From Tsukamurella asaccharolytica (GTDB taxonomy: Bacteria > Actinomycetota > Actinomycetes > Mycobacteriales > Mycobacteriaceae): DNA of 64,000 nt. The stretch's first letter is position 1. Every line of letters begins with the position of its first letter. This document shows positions 17,819 through 28,109 of this stretch, piece after piece. The stretch spans positions 32,130 through 96,129 of the forward strand of contig NZ_VIGW01000012.1 in the NCBI RefSeq assembly GCF_007858435.1, written 5' to 3'. Below the pieces are notes generated by a model, which worked only from the letters and a program-made list of their open reading frames with translations, had not been told where the DNA came from and did no database searches. Position numbers and translations under genes: made by a program.

Positions 17819-19171
17819 TCAGATCCCGAGGATCGCCTTGGCGATCAGGAAGTACAGGATCAGGCCGGTCGCGTCGACGAACGTGCTGATGAACGGGTTG
17901 GAGAAGACGGCGGGATCGACACCGATGGACTTCGCCACGATCGGCATGAGCCCGCCGACGGCGGCGGACATCGTGCACACCCCGAACAGCGTGGCACCGA
18001 TGACCAGGCCCACGTCGGCGCCGAAGAGGAGGCCGGCGATGATCGCGCCGAGGCTGCCGAGGACGAGCCCCAGCGTCGCGCCGACGCGGATCTCGCGCCC
18101 GAGCACGCGGAGCACGTCGGAGGTGGTGATGTCGCCGAGGGCGAGCGCGCGGGTCACGGTGGTGGCGGCCTGATTGCCGGTGTTGCCGCCCGTGCCGATG
18201 ATGAGCGGCACGAACAGCGAGAGCACCACCATCTCCTGCAGGCTGTCCTCGAAGACGGAGAGCACCTTCACGGTGAGGGTGGCGCCGATCGCCAGGACGA
18301 GCAGCCACACCACCCGCGAGCGCACCAGGGTGCGCACGGGCGTCGACAGATAGGGCCGGTTCAGCGGCTCCACGCCGCCCTGGCGGGCCGCGTCCTCACT
18401 CTCGGCCTCCTCGAGGATCCGTAGGGCGTCGTCCACGGTGAGGATGCCGACGAGGCGGTGCTCGTCGTCGACGATGGGCATCACCAGCAGCCGCTGCTCC
18501 GCGCACCGGCGGGCCGCGTCCTCGGCCGACTCCCGCGCCCGCGCCGTGCCCGCGACGTTCATGATCTCGCTCACCGGGGTCGCGGGCGCGCTGCGCAGGA
18601 GCCCGCGCAGCCCGACGATGCCGACCAGCACCCGCCCGGGGCCGACGACCGGGATGCCGTAGATGGTCTCGACGTCGTCGATGCGGGCCCGCACCGCGGC
18701 GAGGGCCTGCTCGGCGGTGTCGCCGGGGTGGACCGAGACGAACTCGGGCGTCATCTCGCGGCCGACGGAACCCTGCGGGTAGCCGAGCAGGGCTGCGGTC
18801 GCGGCGCGCTCGCTCTCCGGGAGGCCCTGCAGCAGGCGTCCGGCGACGGTGGCCGGCAGCTCGTCGAGCAGGGTGACCCGGTCGTCGGGGTCGAGCTCCA
18901 CGAAGAGGCCCGTCACCTGCTCGTCCTGAAGGTCGCGGATGAGCTCGCCCTGGAGCGGCGCGTCGAGGGACTCGAAGACGGTGAGCGCCTCGTCCTTCGC
19001 GAGCAGCCGGAAGACCACGGCCCGGTCCTTGCGCCCGAGGCGTTCGAGGACGTCCGTGACCTGGCGGTAGGTCAGGGGCGCGATGAGCGACGCGACCGCA
19101 GTCAGGTCTCCGTCGTCGACCGCGTCATCGATCCTGTTGGCCAGCTTCGCCGTGTCGGGTGTCGTGGTCAC
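17819..19171 (-). CDS. mgtE: Magnesium transporter MgtE
   Basis: A 450-residue MgtE with the standard order: N-terminal superhelical domain (about 1-130), two CBS domains (about 135-255), then a membrane domain from about 285 with five hydrophobic segments, including [19 protein letters not shown]. It is a Mg2+-gated channel of the inner membrane. The GTG at 19171 lies seven bases after TACCGT (19179-19184, minus strand), so translation is probably leaderless. The much longer open frame upstream is antisense to dapD and was discarded. Confidence 0.93.
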   Translation of the reverse strand: MTTTPDTAKLANRIDDAVDDGDLTAVASLIAPLTYRQVTDVLERLGRKDRAVVFRLLAKDEALTVFESLDAPLQGELIRDLQDEQVTGLFVELDPDDRVTLLDELPATVAGRLLQGLPESERAATAALLGYPQGSVGREMTPEFVSVHPGDTAEQALAAVRARIDDVETIYGIPVVGPGRVLVGIVGLRGLLRSAPATPVSEIMNVAGTARARESAEDAARRCAEQRLLVMPIVDDEHRLVGILTVDDALRILEEAESEDAARQGGVEPLNRPYLSTPVRTLVRSRVVWLLVLAIGATLTVKVLSVFEDSLQEMVVLSLFVPLIIGTGGNTGNQAATTVTRALALGDITTSDVLRVLGREIRVGATLGLVLGSLGAIIAGLLFGADVGLVIGATLFGVCTMSAAVGGLMPIVAKSIGVDPAVFSNPFISTFVDATGLILYFLIAKAILGI

Positions 19172-19240
19172 TCGCAGAACGGTATCCGAATCCCGGGGCT
19201 CCGCAGTACGAGCGCGGCGGGGCGCACGTAGGCTGGGCGG
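19172..19240. promoter_or_regulatory. Divergent mgtE/dapD promoters, both apparently leaderless
   Basis: This 69-bp gap has TACCGT (minus, 19179-19184) seven bases before the mgtE GTG and TAGGCT (plus, 19229-19234) six bases before the dapD GTG. No ribosome site is seen for either gene, and there is no room for a magnesium riboswitch. Confidence 0.5.
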
Positions 19241-20191
19241 GTGACGAATCGTGGAGCGAAAGCGTACGGACTGGCCACCCTCACCGACGACGGGACGGTG
19301 CTCGACACCTGGTTCCCCGCGCCGGAGCTGACGGACGGCGGCGGCACCGTCGGCACGGTCCAGGATCCGGACGGTGCCCCGGAAGCGCTCGTGTCCTCCG
19401 CCGGCGCGGATGCGGAGCGCCGGGTCCGGATCGTGGTCGTGCAGACCACGATCGGCGACCTCGACGCCGCCCCCGTCGACGCGCACGACGTGTACCTGCG
19501 CCTGCACCTGCTGAGCCACCGGCTGGTGCAACCGCACGGGCTCAGCCTCGAGGGCCAGTTCGGCCTGCTCGCGAACGTCGTGTGGACCAATTTCGGCCCC
19601 TGCTCGCCGGTGGACTTCGAGTCGGTGCGCGCGGCGCTGCGCCGCCGCGGCCACGTCACCGTCCACTCGGTGGACAAGTTCCCCCGCATGGTCGACTACG
19701 TGCTGCCCGGCGGCGTCCGCATCGGCGACGCGGACCGCGTCCGCCTCGGCGCTCATCTCGCCGAGGGCACGACCGTCATGCACGAGGGCTTCGTGAACTT
19801 CAACGCCGGCACGCTCGGCACGGCGATGGTCGAGGGCCGCATCTCAGCGGGCGTCGTCATCGGCGACCACTCCGACGTGGGCGGCGGCGCGTCGACGATG
19901 GGCACCCTGTCGGGCGGCGGCAAGGAGATCATCGCGGTCGGCGAGCGGTGCCTGCTGGGCGCGAACTCGGGGCTGGGCATCCCGCTCGGCGACGACTGCG
20001 TGCTCGAGGCGGGCCTGTACCTGACCGCCGGCACCAAGGTGACCGGCCCGGACGGGACGCAGATCAAGGCGCGCGAGCTCGCCGGGCAGAGCAACCTGCT
20101 GTTCCGCCGCAACTCGGTCACCGGCGCGGTCGAGGTCGTGCCGTGGAAGAGCGAGGGCGTCGAGCTCAACGCCGCGCTGCACAAGAACTGA
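19241..20191 (+). CDS. dapD: Tetrahydrodipicolinate N-succinyltransferase DapD
   Basis: A 316-residue actinobacterial-type DapD with a central left-handed beta-helix (about residues 150-260): hexapeptide-like repeats around [23 protein letters not shown] and [13 protein letters not shown]. It succinylates tetrahydrodipicolinate with succinyl-CoA in the DAP pathway. The GTG start lies six bases after a TAGGCT -10. The gene is followed by a strong palindromic hairpin. Confidence 0.95.
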   Translation: MTNRGAKAYGLATLTDDGTVLDTWFPAPELTDGGGTVGTVQDPDGAPEALVSSAGADAERRVRIVVVQTTIGDLDAAPVDAHDVYLRLHLLSHRLVQPHGLSLEGQFGLLANVVWTNFGPCSPVDFESVRAALRRRGHVTVHSVDKFPRMVDYVLPGGVRIGDADRVRLGAHLAEGTTVMHEGFVNFNAGTLGTAMVEGRISAGVVIGDHSDVGGGASTMGTLSGGGKEIIAVGERCLLGANSGLGIPLGDDCVLEAGLYLTAGTKVTGPDGTQIKARELAGQSNLLFRRNSVTGAVEVVPWKSEGVELNAALHKN

Positions 20192-20199
20192 GGGCCCCC

Positions 20200-20243
20200 G
20201 ACGAGAAGGGCGGCCGGTGCGCGCACCGGCCGCCCTTCTCGTC
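20200..20243 (+). terminator. Perfect 44-bp palindrome after dapD
   Basis: Two perfectly complementary 21-base arms (20200-20220 and 20223-20243) flank a GC centre eight bases after the dapD stop. The whole 44 bp is a perfect palindrome beginning GACGAGAAGGGC. There is no U-tract, as is common for actinobacterial intrinsic terminators, and it could stop transcription from either direction. Confidence 0.8.
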
Positions 20244-20263
20244 GCCACCCCAGTGAATTCTCT

Positions 20264-20512
20264 TCAGCGTCTGCCGCCCCCCAGTGGGACGGCCTTGCAC
20301 CCCAGCCCGTCGAGGACTCGGTCGATCGCAGACTGCACGGCCCGCACCTCGCCGGGCGACTCGACTGCGGACACGCGGGGCGAACCGGTGCCCACGCACT
20401 CGGGATAGGTGGTCAGCAGGCGCGATTCCACGTGCCATAGGCCGATACCGCACAACACCACCACCGAACAGAGCACCGCGATCAGCACCACCCTGGCTCC
20501 CGCGATCGCCAA
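20264..20512 (-). CDS. Hypothetical small single-pass membrane protein
   Basis: This open frame in the 499-bp gap between dapD and dapC could encode 82 residues from a TTG at 20512, which has AGGAGA eight bases upstream. The product begins with one membrane or signal-anchor helix (V-V-L-I-A-V-L-C-S-V-V-V-L-C-G-I-G-L), followed by an extracytoplasmic tail with two Cys residues (P-E-C-V-G and G-L-G-C-K) that could form a disulfide. No family is recognised. An ATG-initiated 107-residue form (from 20587) is possible but has no good ribosome site. Confidence 0.45.
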   Translation of the reverse strand: MAIAGARVVLIAVLCSVVVLCGIGLWHVESRLLTTYPECVGTGSPRVSAVESPGEVRAVQSAIDRVLDGLGCKAVPLGGGRR

Positions 20513-20690
20513 CCCACCGTCTCCTATCCAACCGAACCTCACTATTGTTTGCAGTAGCGTACCAATGAAACAACGGTGGAGTTGCACGGGCGTCGGATTC
20601 AGCCGGGAAAGTGAGCAGAGCGCTCAACAGAACAACGCGAACGCCGCAGGCGGCCGCGGGCCACGCGGCCGAGACACCGGAGATTCCCGG

Positions 20691-21791
20691 TCAGGCCAGA
20701 CGCTCGGCGGCGGCGGCGATCCGCTCGTCCGTCGCGGTGATCGCGATCCGGACATGCTCAGCGCCGTGCGGACCGTAGAACTCACCCGGGGCGGCGAGGA
20801 TGCCGCGCTCGGCCAGCCAGTCGACGGTGTCGCGGCAGGGCTCACCGCGCGTCGACCACAGGTACAACCCCGCCTCGGAGTGATCGACGGCGAAGCCGGC
20901 GCCGCGGACTGCCTGCAGCAGCACGGCGCGCCGCGCGGCGTAGCGGGCGCGCTGCTCGGCCTCGTGCTCGTCCACCGAGAGGGCGTAGGTCATGGCGGCT
21001 TGCACCGGGAAGGGCACGATGGCACCCGCGTGCTTGCGCACGGCGGCCAGCTCGGCGATGAGCGCCGGATCGCCCGCGAGGAAGCCTGCACGGTACGAGG
21101 CCAGGTTCGAGGTCTTGGACAGCGAGTGGATCGCGATCAGCCCGGTGGTGTCACCGTCGCACACGCGCGGGTCGAGCACCGATACGGCCTCGGCCTCCCA
21201 GGCCAGGCCCAAGTAGCACTCGTCGGACGCCACGATCGCGCCGCGCTCGCGCGCCCACTGCACCACCTTGCGCAGATGATCGACGCCGAGCACGGCGCCG
21301 GTCGGATTGGACGGCGAATTCACGAACACCAGCGCCGGCCGCTCCGGGCCGAGCTGGGCGGTACCGTCGGCCCGCACCGGCCGCGCGCCGGCGAGCAGCG
21401 CGCCCACCTCGTAGGTCGGGTACGCGACCTCGGGGATCACGACCACGTCACCCGCGCCGAGGCCGAGCGTCGACGGCAGCTGCGCGATCGCCTCCTTGGT
21501 CCCGATCACGGGCAGGATCGCGTCCTCCGCGAGCTCGACGGTGCCGTACCGGCGGCTCAGGGCCGCGGCCGCCGCCTCGCGCAGCGCGACGGTGCCGATC
21601 GTCGCCGGGTAGCCGGGGAACGCAGAACCCTCGTAGAGGGCGCGGCGGATCGGCTCCGCCACCGGATCGACGGGCGTGCCGACGGAGAGGTCGACGATGC
21701 CGCCCGCGTGCGCCGCGGCCTTCGCCTTCGCGCCCGCCAGGGTGTCCCACGGGAAGTCCGGCAGGCCGGACGCCACGGGCACGCGCGGCAC
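20691..21791 (-). CDS. dapC: Succinyldiaminopimelate transaminase DapC
   Basis: A 366-residue fold-type I aminotransferase closely similar to M. tuberculosis Rv1178. It has F-P-W-D-T-L-A near the N-terminus, D-L-S-V-G-T-P-V-D-P, F-V-N-S-P-S-N-P-T-G, and the PLP lysine in S-L-S-K-T-S-N-L near residue 230. It transaminates N-succinyl-2-amino-6-ketopimelate in lysine/DAP synthesis. The GTG at 21791 is two bases past the ferredoxin stop; longer in-frame extensions run through the ferredoxin gene. Operon fdx-dapC, as in mycobacteria. Confidence 0.93.
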   Translation of the reverse strand: MPRVPVASGLPDFPWDTLAGAKAKAAAHAGGIVDLSVGTPVDPVAEPIRRALYEGSAFPGYPATIGTVALREAAAAALSRRYGTVELAEDAILPVIGTKEAIAQLPSTLGLGAGDVVVIPEVAYPTYEVGALLAGARPVRADGTAQLGPERPALVFVNSPSNPTGAVLGVDHLRKVVQWARERGAIVASDECYLGLAWEAEAVSVLDPRVCDGDTTGLIAIHSLSKTSNLASYRAGFLAGDPALIAELAAVRKHAGAIVPFPVQAAMTYALSVDEHEAEQRARYAARRAVLLQAVRGAGFAVDHSEAGLYLWSTRGEPCRDTVDWLAERGILAAPGEFYGPHGAEHVRIAITATDERIAAAAERLA

Positions 21792-21793
21792 GA

Positions 21794-22126
21794 TCAGTGC
21801 TCGGTGTCGGTGTTCATGGGCGGGAGCGCCTTGATGAAGGGGTGATCGTAGTCGATCTTCCCCTGCTTGGCGGCGCCGCCGGGCGAACCGATCTCGTCGA
21901 AGAAGTCGATGTTCGCGGTCACGTACTCGGCCCACTCGTCCGGCACGTCGTCCTCGTAGAAGATCGCCTCCACGGGGCACACCGGCTCGCAGGCGCCGCA
22001 GTCCACGCATTCGTCGGGCTGGATGTACAGCATCCGGTTGCCCTCGTAGATACAGTCGACGGGGCACTCCTCGATACATGCCTTGTCGAGCACATCCACA
22101 CAGGGCTCTGCGATGGTGTACGTCAC
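21794..22126 (-). CDS. fdxC: 7Fe-8S ferredoxin (FdxA/FdxC type)
   Basis: A 110-residue ferredoxin. The N-terminal cluster region has C-x7-C-x3-C-P (C-V-D-V-L-D-K-A-C-I-E-E-C-P) for a 3Fe-4S centre with a later Cys, and C-V-D-C-G-A-C-E-P-V-C-P binds the 4Fe-4S centre. Cytosolic electron carrier; partners are not evident. The GTG start follows GGAGATGACAG. Position before dapC matches Rv1177-Rv1178. The gene symbol follows that locus. Confidence 0.93.
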   Translation of the reverse strand: MTYTIAEPCVDVLDKACIEECPVDCIYEGNRMLYIQPDECVDCGACEPVCPVEAIFYEDDVPDEWAEYVTANIDFFDEIGSPGGAAKQGKIDYDHPFIKALPPMNTDTEH

Positions 22127-22216
22127 CTGTCATCTCCTTCGCACCGACGTCGTCCCTTCGACAGTATTCCGCCCCGCCAGGACCTGTCACAAAGAAGTGT
22201 CGCCTAACTTGCCGGG

Positions 22217-23449
22217 GTGTGCTTTCATTCACCAGTGCACGTAATCGTCGGTGTGTTCGGACTCGTCGTCTTCCTCCTTCTCGCGTACCTGCCCACGCGG
22301 AACGTCGCCATGCTCAAGAAGAAGGCGCCGTACATCCTGGGCATGCTCGCGATCCAGTTCGTGCTGGGCCTGATCATGCTGAAGACCCCCGTCGGCAAGA
22401 TCGTCATCGACGGGCTGTCGGCCGGCTTCAAGCAACTCCTGAGCTACGCCCACGCAGGCACCGCATTCGTCTTCGGGGGCCTCGTCGACTTCAAGGACGA
22501 GAACGGGGGTACACCGTTCTTCCTCAACGTGCTCACGCCGATCATCCTGGTCTCGGCCCTCATCGGCATCCTGCAGTTCGTGAAGGTGCTGCCGCTGATC
22601 ATCAAGTACCTCGGCCTGGCTCTGTCCAAGATCACCGGCATGCCCAAGCTCGAGTCGTTCAACTCGGTGAGCTCGGCGATCATCGGCCAGTCCGAGAACT
22701 TCATCGCGATCAAGAAGATCCTGCCGACCCTCCCGGCGAACCGCCTGTACACCCTGTCGGCATCGGCGATGTCGACGGTGTCGATGTCCATCGTCGGCTC
22801 GTACATGACGATGATCGAGCCCAGGTACGTGGTCGCCGCGATCGTGCTGAACCTGTTCGGCGCCTTCATCGTGGTCTCGCTCCTGAGCCCCTACGAGATC
22901 GCCCCGGAGGACGACGTCTTCGCCGCCCCCGCGCAGAAGAAGCAGTCCTTCTTCGAGATGCTCGGCGAGTACATCCTCGACGGCGCGAAGGTGGCTCTCA
23001 CCGTCGCCGCGATGCTCATCGGCTTCGTCGCACTGATGGCCCTGGTCAACGGCCTTTTCGCCGCCGTCTTCGGCGGTACCACTTTTCAGGACGTCCTGGG
23101 CTACGTCTTCGCGCCGCTCGCCTGGCTCACCGGCGTCCCGTGGAACGAGTGCACCACCGTCGGCAGCCTGATGGCCACCAAGCTGGTGACCAACGAGTTC
23201 GTCGCGATGCTCTCCTTCACTGAGCAGAATCCCGGCGGCCCGGTGGTGCTCTCGCCCCGCGGCGAGGCCATCATCCAGACCTTCCTGGTCTCGTTCGCGA
23301 ACTTCAGCTCCATCGGCATCATCGCCGGCGCGGCGAAGTCCTTGGCACCCGAGCAGGGCGACCAGATCGCCAAGTTCGGCCTCAAGCTGCTCTACGGCGC
23401 GACGCTGGTCTCGTTCATCTCGGCGACGATCGTCGGGCTCATCTCGTAG
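22217..23449 (+). CDS. CNT-family nucleoside transporter (NupC type)
   Basis: A 410-residue concentrative nucleoside transporter with about nine to ten membrane segments. The signature region Q-S-E-N-F-I-A-I near residue 157 and the late N-E-F-V-A-M-L and F-A-N-F-S-S-I-G-I segments are the conserved substrate/ion-site sequences. It imports nucleosides with H+ or Na+ across the inner membrane. TAACTT (22205-22210) lies six bases before the GTG, supporting a leaderless start here; an in-frame GTG at 22235 is an alternative. It is divergent from the ferredoxin gene. Confidence 0.92.
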   Translation: MCFHSPVHVIVGVFGLVVFLLLAYLPTRNVAMLKKKAPYILGMLAIQFVLGLIMLKTPVGKIVIDGLSAGFKQLLSYAHAGTAFVFGGLVDFKDENGGTPFFLNVLTPIILVSALIGILQFVKVLPLIIKYLGLALSKITGMPKLESFNSVSSAIIGQSENFIAIKKILPTLPANRLYTLSASAMSTVSMSIVGSYMTMIEPRYVVAAIVLNLFGAFIVVSLLSPYEIAPEDDVFAAPAQKKQSFFEMLGEYILDGAKVALTVAAMLIGFVALMALVNGLFAAVFGGTTFQDVLGYVFAPLAWLTGVPWNECTTVGSLMATKLVTNEFVAMLSFTEQNPGGPVVLSPRGEAIIQTFLVSFANFSSIGIIAGAAKSLAPEQGDQIAKFGLKLLYGATLVSFISATIVGLIS

Positions 23450-23495
23450 TCCCGACGGTGCGCCGCGCGCCTCGATGCTCGGACCACCGTCGAGG

Positions 23496-24260
23496 TCACG
23501 CCTCGGGCTCGAGGTCGGAACTCCCGCCCCGAGCCGCGGTGCCGGCCAAGGACGCCTCGAGGCCGAGGATCTTGGCGCCGTCGGAGGCACGGGACTCGAC
23601 GGTGCGCAGGGTGGCGAACTCGCCGATGTACCCGGCGGCGGCGCCGACGACCGGCAGCTTCCCCATCGTGTCGAAGACGCCGCCCGGCCGCGGCCGCGAC
23701 TCGAGCGCCGAGCGGGCCGACTTCACGGTGTGCAGCACGCCGCGGACCGCGCCGATCGCCGAGAAGACGCCGCCCCGCAGCTTGGTGGTCGTCTCCCGCA
23801 CGGGGACGAGGTCCTGGAATCCGGGGTGGTCGCCGAGGAGCGCGCGGGCGTCGATCTGGCGGCGCGAGAGCACCCGCGCGACGAGATCGATCTGCTCGGG
23901 CACCTGGTCCACGCCGTGCTCTCCCGCCACACCGACGACCACGAGGGTCTGGTTCGCGAAGCCCAGGTAGGTCTGCAATGGCAGCAGGCGCGCGACGAAA
24001 CCGAGAGCGCCCGGCCAGGCCACCGCCACCGTCGAGACCGCGCCGACGGGGATGACCCACCACCGGGAGCGGCCGTCGGCGTCCCGCTTGAGGTAGCCGT
24101 TGACCAGCGGGATCGGGGTGAGCCCGGCCAATGTCGAGACGCCCCGGACACCGGCGACAACCGGCCGCGCGACCGTCACGAAGACGCCGACTGTCCGCGC
24201 CAATTCGAGGTCGGTGACCGTGCCCGTCACCGCGCCGCCGCGCGGCTCCAGCGCGTTCAC
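23496..24260 (-). CDS. Hypothetical protein translationally coupled to fbiC
   Basis: A 254-residue protein I cannot assign to a family. The GTG at 24260 overlaps the fbiC stop (GTGA), fixing the start. The N-terminal half has moderately hydrophobic stretches ([15 protein letters not shown] and [15 protein letters not shown]) that suggest membrane association; the middle has [12 protein letters not shown] and a charged segment with Q-I-D-A-R-A-L-L. Coupling to fbiC suggests expression with F420 synthesis, but no functional link is shown. Codon use resembles its neighbours. It is convergent with nupC. Confidence 0.7.
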   Translation of the reverse strand: MNALEPRGGAVTGTVTDLELARTVGVFVTVARPVVAGVRGVSTLAGLTPIPLVNGYLKRDADGRSRWWVIPVGAVSTVAVAWPGALGFVARLLPLQTYLGFANQTLVVVGVAGEHGVDQVPEQIDLVARVLSRRQIDARALLGDHPGFQDLVPVRETTTKLRGGVFSAIGAVRGVLHTVKSARSALESRPRPGGVFDTMGKLPVVGAAAGYIGEFATLRTVESRASDGAKILGLEASLAGTAARGGSSDLEPEA

Positions 24261-26848
24261 GCCGCACCCCGCTGGGCGTGCGTCGTGGTGCGCTCGCGCG
24301 CCGGGCGCCCGATTCCGTTCGCTATCGCGTGCAGTTCCGCCACTGTCTTCTCCGATCCGTGTGCCGATCCCGCCATCCGCGAGATCGTCTCCTCCATCAG
24401 GGTGCCACCGAGGTCGTTGGCGCCGCCCTGCAGCATGGCCTGCGTCCCCGCGGTGCCCAGCTTCACCCACGACGTCTGGACGTGGTCGATGCGGCCGTGC
24501 AGCATCACGCGCGCCAGCGCATGCACGGCGCGGTTGTCCCGCTTGGTCGGCCCCGGTCGCGCGGCGCCCGCGAGGTACAGCGGGGCGCTCTGATGCACGA
24601 AGGGCAGCGGCACGAACTCGGTGAAACCGCCGGTGCGGTCCTGGATATCGCGCAGGACGTTCAGGTGGGTCACCCAGTGCGACGGGTTGTCGACGTGGCC
24701 GTACATCATGGTCGACGACGACCGGATGCCCACCTCGTGCGCCGTGGTGACCACATCGATCCACGCCGACGTGGGCAGCTTGCCCTTGGTGAGCACCCAG
24801 CGGACCTCGTCGTCCAGGATCTCGGCGGCGGTGCCCGGGATGGTGTCGAGGCCCGCCTCGCGCAGGCCGATCAGCCAGTCGCGCACGGACTCTCCGGAGT
24901 GGGCCGCGCCGTTGACGATCTCCATCGGACTGAAGGCGTGCACGTGCATGCCGGGCACGCGGTCCTTGACGGCGCGTACCAGGTCGGCGTAGCCGGTGGC
25001 GGGCAGGTCCGGGTCGATGCCGCCCTGCATGCAGACCTCCGTGGCGCCCACCCGCCACGCCTCCTCGGCGCGGTCGGCGACCTCCGTCATCGACAGGGTG
25101 AAGGCATCGGCGTCGCCCTTGCGCTGCGCGAAGGCGCAGAACCTGCAGCCCGTGTAGCAGATGTTGGTGAAGTTGATGTTCCGGTTGACCACGTAGGTCA
25201 CCACGTCGCCGACGGCGTCCTTGCGCAGCTGATCCGCCAGCGCCACCAGGGCCTCCAGACCGGCGCCGTCGGCGTGAGCGAGGGCGCGGTACTGATCGTC
25301 GCTCAGCCCGCCCGGAGTCTTCTCCGCGGCACGCAGGGCCGACAGCACGTCGGACTCCACCTTCTCCGGCGCCGACAGCGAGAGCACCTGCTCGCGCACG
25401 GACTCCCAGTCGCCGAAGGCGGAGCCGAGGTCCGAGCGGGCGTCGGTGGCGCGGCCGTCCAGATCGATGGCGGTGTTCAGGTCGGTGCGGCCGGAGGACG
25501 CCCATTCCTCGTCCGGCTCCTGCCAGGGCAGGCCGGCGGGGATCGCAGCAGGGTCCGCGAGCCCCGTCTCGGCGTCGGCGAGCGCCGCGACGTGCGGCGC
25601 GACCCGCGGGTCGATCCACGGGTTCCCGGCGCGCACGTACTTGGGCTGGGCCGTGAGCCGCTGGCGCAGCTCGAAGCCCGCGTCGGCGGTGATCGCGGCG
25701 AGCGCGTCAAGGTCGGGCCAGGGGCGCTCGGGGTTGACGTGATCCGGGGTCACCGGCGAGACGCCGCCCCAGTCGTCGACGCCGGCCTCCAGCAGCAGCC
25801 GGCACTCGTCGGCCGAGACGAGGTTCGGCGGCGCCTGCACCCGCATCGCGGGCCCCAGCACCAACCGGGTCACGGCGATCGCCGCGCGGTAGACCTCGAG
25901 ATCCGCGTCCTCGACGGAGCGCATCGCGGTATCCGGCTTGGCGCGGAAGTTCTGGATGATGACCTCCTGCACGTGCCCGAAGGCCTTGTGCACCTTGCGG
26001 ATGGCCATGATCGACTCGGCGCGCTCGCGCTCGTCCTCGCCGATGCCGATGAGCAGGCCCGTGGTGAACGGGACCGAGAGCCGGCCGGCATCGGTGAGGG
26101 TGCGCAGCCGCACCGCCGGATCCTTATCGGGCGAGCCGTAGTGCGGCTGCCCCTTCTCGGTGAAGAGCCGCTCGGAGGTGGTCTCGAGCATCATGCCCAT
26201 CGACGGCGCGACGGGCTTGAGCCGCGAGAGCTCCTCCCAGCTCATGACGCCCGGGTTGAGGTGCGGCAGCAGCCCCGTCTCCTCCAGCACGCGGATCGCC
26301 ATCGCGCGCACGTAGTCGAGCGTGGAGTCGTAGCCCCGCTCGTCGAGCCAGGTCCGGGCCGCCTCCCAACGGTCCTCCGGTCGGTCGCCCAGCGTGAACA
26401 GGGCCTCGTGGCAGCCGAGCTCGGCGCCACGGCGCGCGACCTCGAGGATCTCGTCGGGCTCCAGGTAGGCGCCGTGGCCCTCCGCGGCCAGCTTGCCGGG
26501 TACCGTCACGAAGGTGCAGTAGTGGCACCTGTCGCGGCACAGCCGCGTGATCGGGATGAACACCTTCTTGCTGTAGGTGACCTGCGGCGTCCCGTCCGCC
26601 CCCGTCAGGCCCGCCTCCAGCAGGCCGACGTCGCGCACCCGCGCCGCGGATCGGCACAGGTCGTCCAGGTCGTCGCCGCGGGCCGCGAGGAGCACCTGCG
26701 CCTCATCGACGTTGAGCACCGCCCCGTCCCGCGCCCGACGCAGGGCGCGCCGCATCGCCGACGCCGTCGGGACGTACGGCTCCGCCGCGCGTTTCGGCAC
26801 CGTCGGCAGCGGGAGAAGCGCGGGAGTCTGCTCTGAAGCGTGCGTCAC
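24257..26848 (-). CDS. fbiC: FO synthase FbiC (fused CofG-CofH)
   Basis: An 863-residue fusion of two radical-SAM enzymes. The CofG half has C-R-D-R-C-H-Y-C near residue 105, and the CofH half has C-Y-T-G-C-R-F-C near 570, each the C-x3-C-x2-C ligand set for a 4Fe-4S cluster. From tyrosine and 5-amino-6-ribitylamino-uracil it makes FO, the chromophore of F420. The GTG at 26848 overlaps the stop of the upstream membrane-protein gene; a longer ATG frame to 27232 overlaps that gene wholly and is rejected. M. tuberculosis Rv1173 has the same neighbours (mshB, Rv1171). Confidence 0.96.
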   Translation of the reverse strand: MTHASEQTPALLPLPTVPKRAAEPYVPTASAMRRALRRARDGAVLNVDEAQVLLAARGDDLDDLCRSAARVRDVGLLEAGLTGADGTPQVTYSKKVFIPITRLCRDRCHYCTFVTVPGKLAAEGHGAYLEPDEILEVARRGAELGCHEALFTLGDRPEDRWEAARTWLDERGYDSTLDYVRAMAIRVLEETGLLPHLNPGVMSWEELSRLKPVAPSMGMMLETTSERLFTEKGQPHYGSPDKDPAVRLRTLTDAGRLSVPFTTGLLIGIGEDERERAESIMAIRKVHKAFGHVQEVIIQNFRAKPDTAMRSVEDADLEVYRAAIAVTRLVLGPAMRVQAPPNLVSADECRLLLEAGVDDWGGVSPVTPDHVNPERPWPDLDALAAITADAGFELRQRLTAQPKYVRAGNPWIDPRVAPHVAALADAETGLADPAAIPAGLPWQEPDEEWASSGRTDLNTAIDLDGRATDARSDLGSAFGDWESVREQVLSLSAPEKVESDVLSALRAAEKTPGGLSDDQYRALAHADGAGLEALVALADQLRKDAVGDVVTYVVNRNINFTNICYTGCRFCAFAQRKGDADAFTLSMTEVADRAEEAWRVGATEVCMQGGIDPDLPATGYADLVRAVKDRVPGMHVHAFSPMEIVNGAAHSGESVRDWLIGLREAGLDTIPGTAAEILDDEVRWVLTKGKLPTSAWIDVVTTAHEVGIRSSSTMMYGHVDNPSHWVTHLNVLRDIQDRTGGFTEFVPLPFVHQSAPLYLAGAARPGPTKRDNRAVHALARVMLHGRIDHVQTSWVKLGTAGTQAMLQGGANDLGGTLMEETISRMAGSAHGSEKTVAELHAIANGIGRPARERTTTHAQRGAA

Positions 26849-27201
26849 TTCTCCGATGATGCCAGGTGTCCCGCCAGGATCGGCATCCCGATTCCACACA
26901 GCAGGAGCAGGAGTAGCCGCCAGTCGGCCAGGAGCACGATGTAACCGCCCGGCACGCCGAGCAGGAAGGCGGCGATCACCAGGAGGAACGCGATCACGGG
27001 CAGCGCGCCGTGCAGGGGCTCGCCGCCCAGGCGGCGCGCGGCCACGGAGATCCCCGCCAGTAGCGCGCCGAACAGAACCGCGGAGAGCGGAAGGGGCACG
27101 GCACCCGCGTACAGGTAGAGGTACATCGTCGCGCCGACGGCGCACACCGCTCCGCCCGCGACGGCGAGGCCGAGCAGGATCCAGTCGAGCGGTTCCATCA
27201 C
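26845..27201 (-). CDS. Conserved membrane protein (Rv1171 type)
   Basis: A 118-residue protein with four hydrophobic segments and little else. It corresponds in position to M. tuberculosis Rv1171 between mshB and fbiC. Start is either the GTG at 27201, overlapping the mshB stop by four bases, or the adjacent ATG at 27198. Its stop overlaps the fbiC GTG, so mshB, this gene and fbiC form an uninterrupted translationally coupled chain. Function unknown. Confidence 0.8.
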   Translation of the reverse strand: MMEPLDWILLGLAVAGGAVCAVGATMYLYLYAGAVPLPLSAVLFGALLAGISVAARRLGGEPLHGALPVIAFLLVIAAFLLGVPGGYIVLLADWRLLLLLLCGIGMPILAGHLASSEK

Positions 27202-28109
27202 ACCACCCCCGCGAACAGGTCACGCTCGACACCGTCGGGCCCGGGGGCGGCGGTACCGCGGGCCAGGACGTAGGCCTCCTCGGCGAAGACGGGTTGCGCG
27301 ATCCGATTGGTCAGGGCGAGCGCGGCGCCGCCGGCCCCGACGCCGAGCTGCGTCGCGTGGGCGTCGAGCGCGGCGCGCTTGCGGTGGAGGACGGTGGTGA
27401 CGTCGATCCGGGTGGTGATCGTCGCGTCGTCGTGCGCGGGTAGCTCGTCCACGGCGGGCACGCGCCAGCCGTCCGGCAGCCGGGCGCCCCGTAGCGCGGC
27501 GAGCCCGGCCTCGAGGTCACCGCGGGAGGTCACGGTCCAATACAGCTTCGCCACCTCCCAGGGCTCCCCCGGGATCTCGGGATCCGCGGCGGCGGCGACC
27601 GCCCCGCCGGTCACGTGGTGCGCGGCGATGTGATCGGGGTGGCCGTAGCCGCCCGCCTCGTCGTAGGTGATCACGACGTGCGGCCGCGTCTCGCGGATGA
27701 TCCGCGTCAGCGCCTGCAGAGGGCTGCCGTCGACCCCCGGAAGATGCGCCGACGAGGCGAAGGCGCGCGGGTGCTCGGCGGCGGGGGTGCCGGCCATGCC
27801 GGAATCGCGCCAGCGCCCGATGCCGCCGAGGAAGCGGGGCCGCAGTACCGGCCCCGCGGGGTCGCTCAGCGCGGCCAGCGCGCCGGTGAGCTCGCCGACC
27901 CGGTACCCGCCCAGCTGATCGGCGTTCTCGGCGGTGAGCTGCGCGAAGCGCGGCTCCATCACCTCGCCCTCCTCGCCGAGCGTGCAGGTCACGACGGTCA
28001 CCTCGACGCCCTCGGCGAGGGAGCGCGCGATGGTTCCGCCGGTGGTGATCGTTTCGTCGTCGGGATGCGCGTGCACCAGCAGCAGCCGCCGTCCGCTCGC
28101 GTGCGTCAA
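27198..28109 (-). CDS. mshB: Mycothiol deacetylase MshB
   Basis: A 303-residue PIG-L/LmbE deacetylase, the same length as the M. tuberculosis enzyme. Zn ligands are in H-A-H-P-D-D-E (residues 13-19) and G-H-P-D-H near 150. Other MshB-specific segments are [17 protein letters not shown] and [11 protein letters not shown]. It removes acetate from GlcNAc-Ins in mycothiol synthesis. The TTG at 28109 overlaps the lpqW stop (TTGA) and follows GGAGGGG, giving a start that matches the family exactly. Confidence 0.94.
   Translation of the reverse strand: MTHASGRRLLLVHAHPDDETITTGGTIARSLAEGVEVTVVTCTLGEEGEVMEPRFAQLTAENADQLGGYRVGELTGALAALSDPAGPVLRPRFLGGIGRWRDSGMAGTPAAEHPRAFASSAHLPGVDGSPLQALTRIIRETRPHVVITYDEAGGYGHPDHIAAHHVTGGAVAAAADPEIPGEPWEVAKLYWTVTSRGDLEAGLAALRGARLPDGWRVPAVDELPAHDDATITTRIDVTTVLHRKRAALDAHATQLGVGAGGAALALTNRIAQPVFAEEAYVLARGTAAPGPDGVERDLFAGVV

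Noticed and set aside
19172-19240. Possible M-box magnesium riboswitch before mgtE
   Set aside because: The gap is only 69 bp and is filled by two divergent leaderless promoters.
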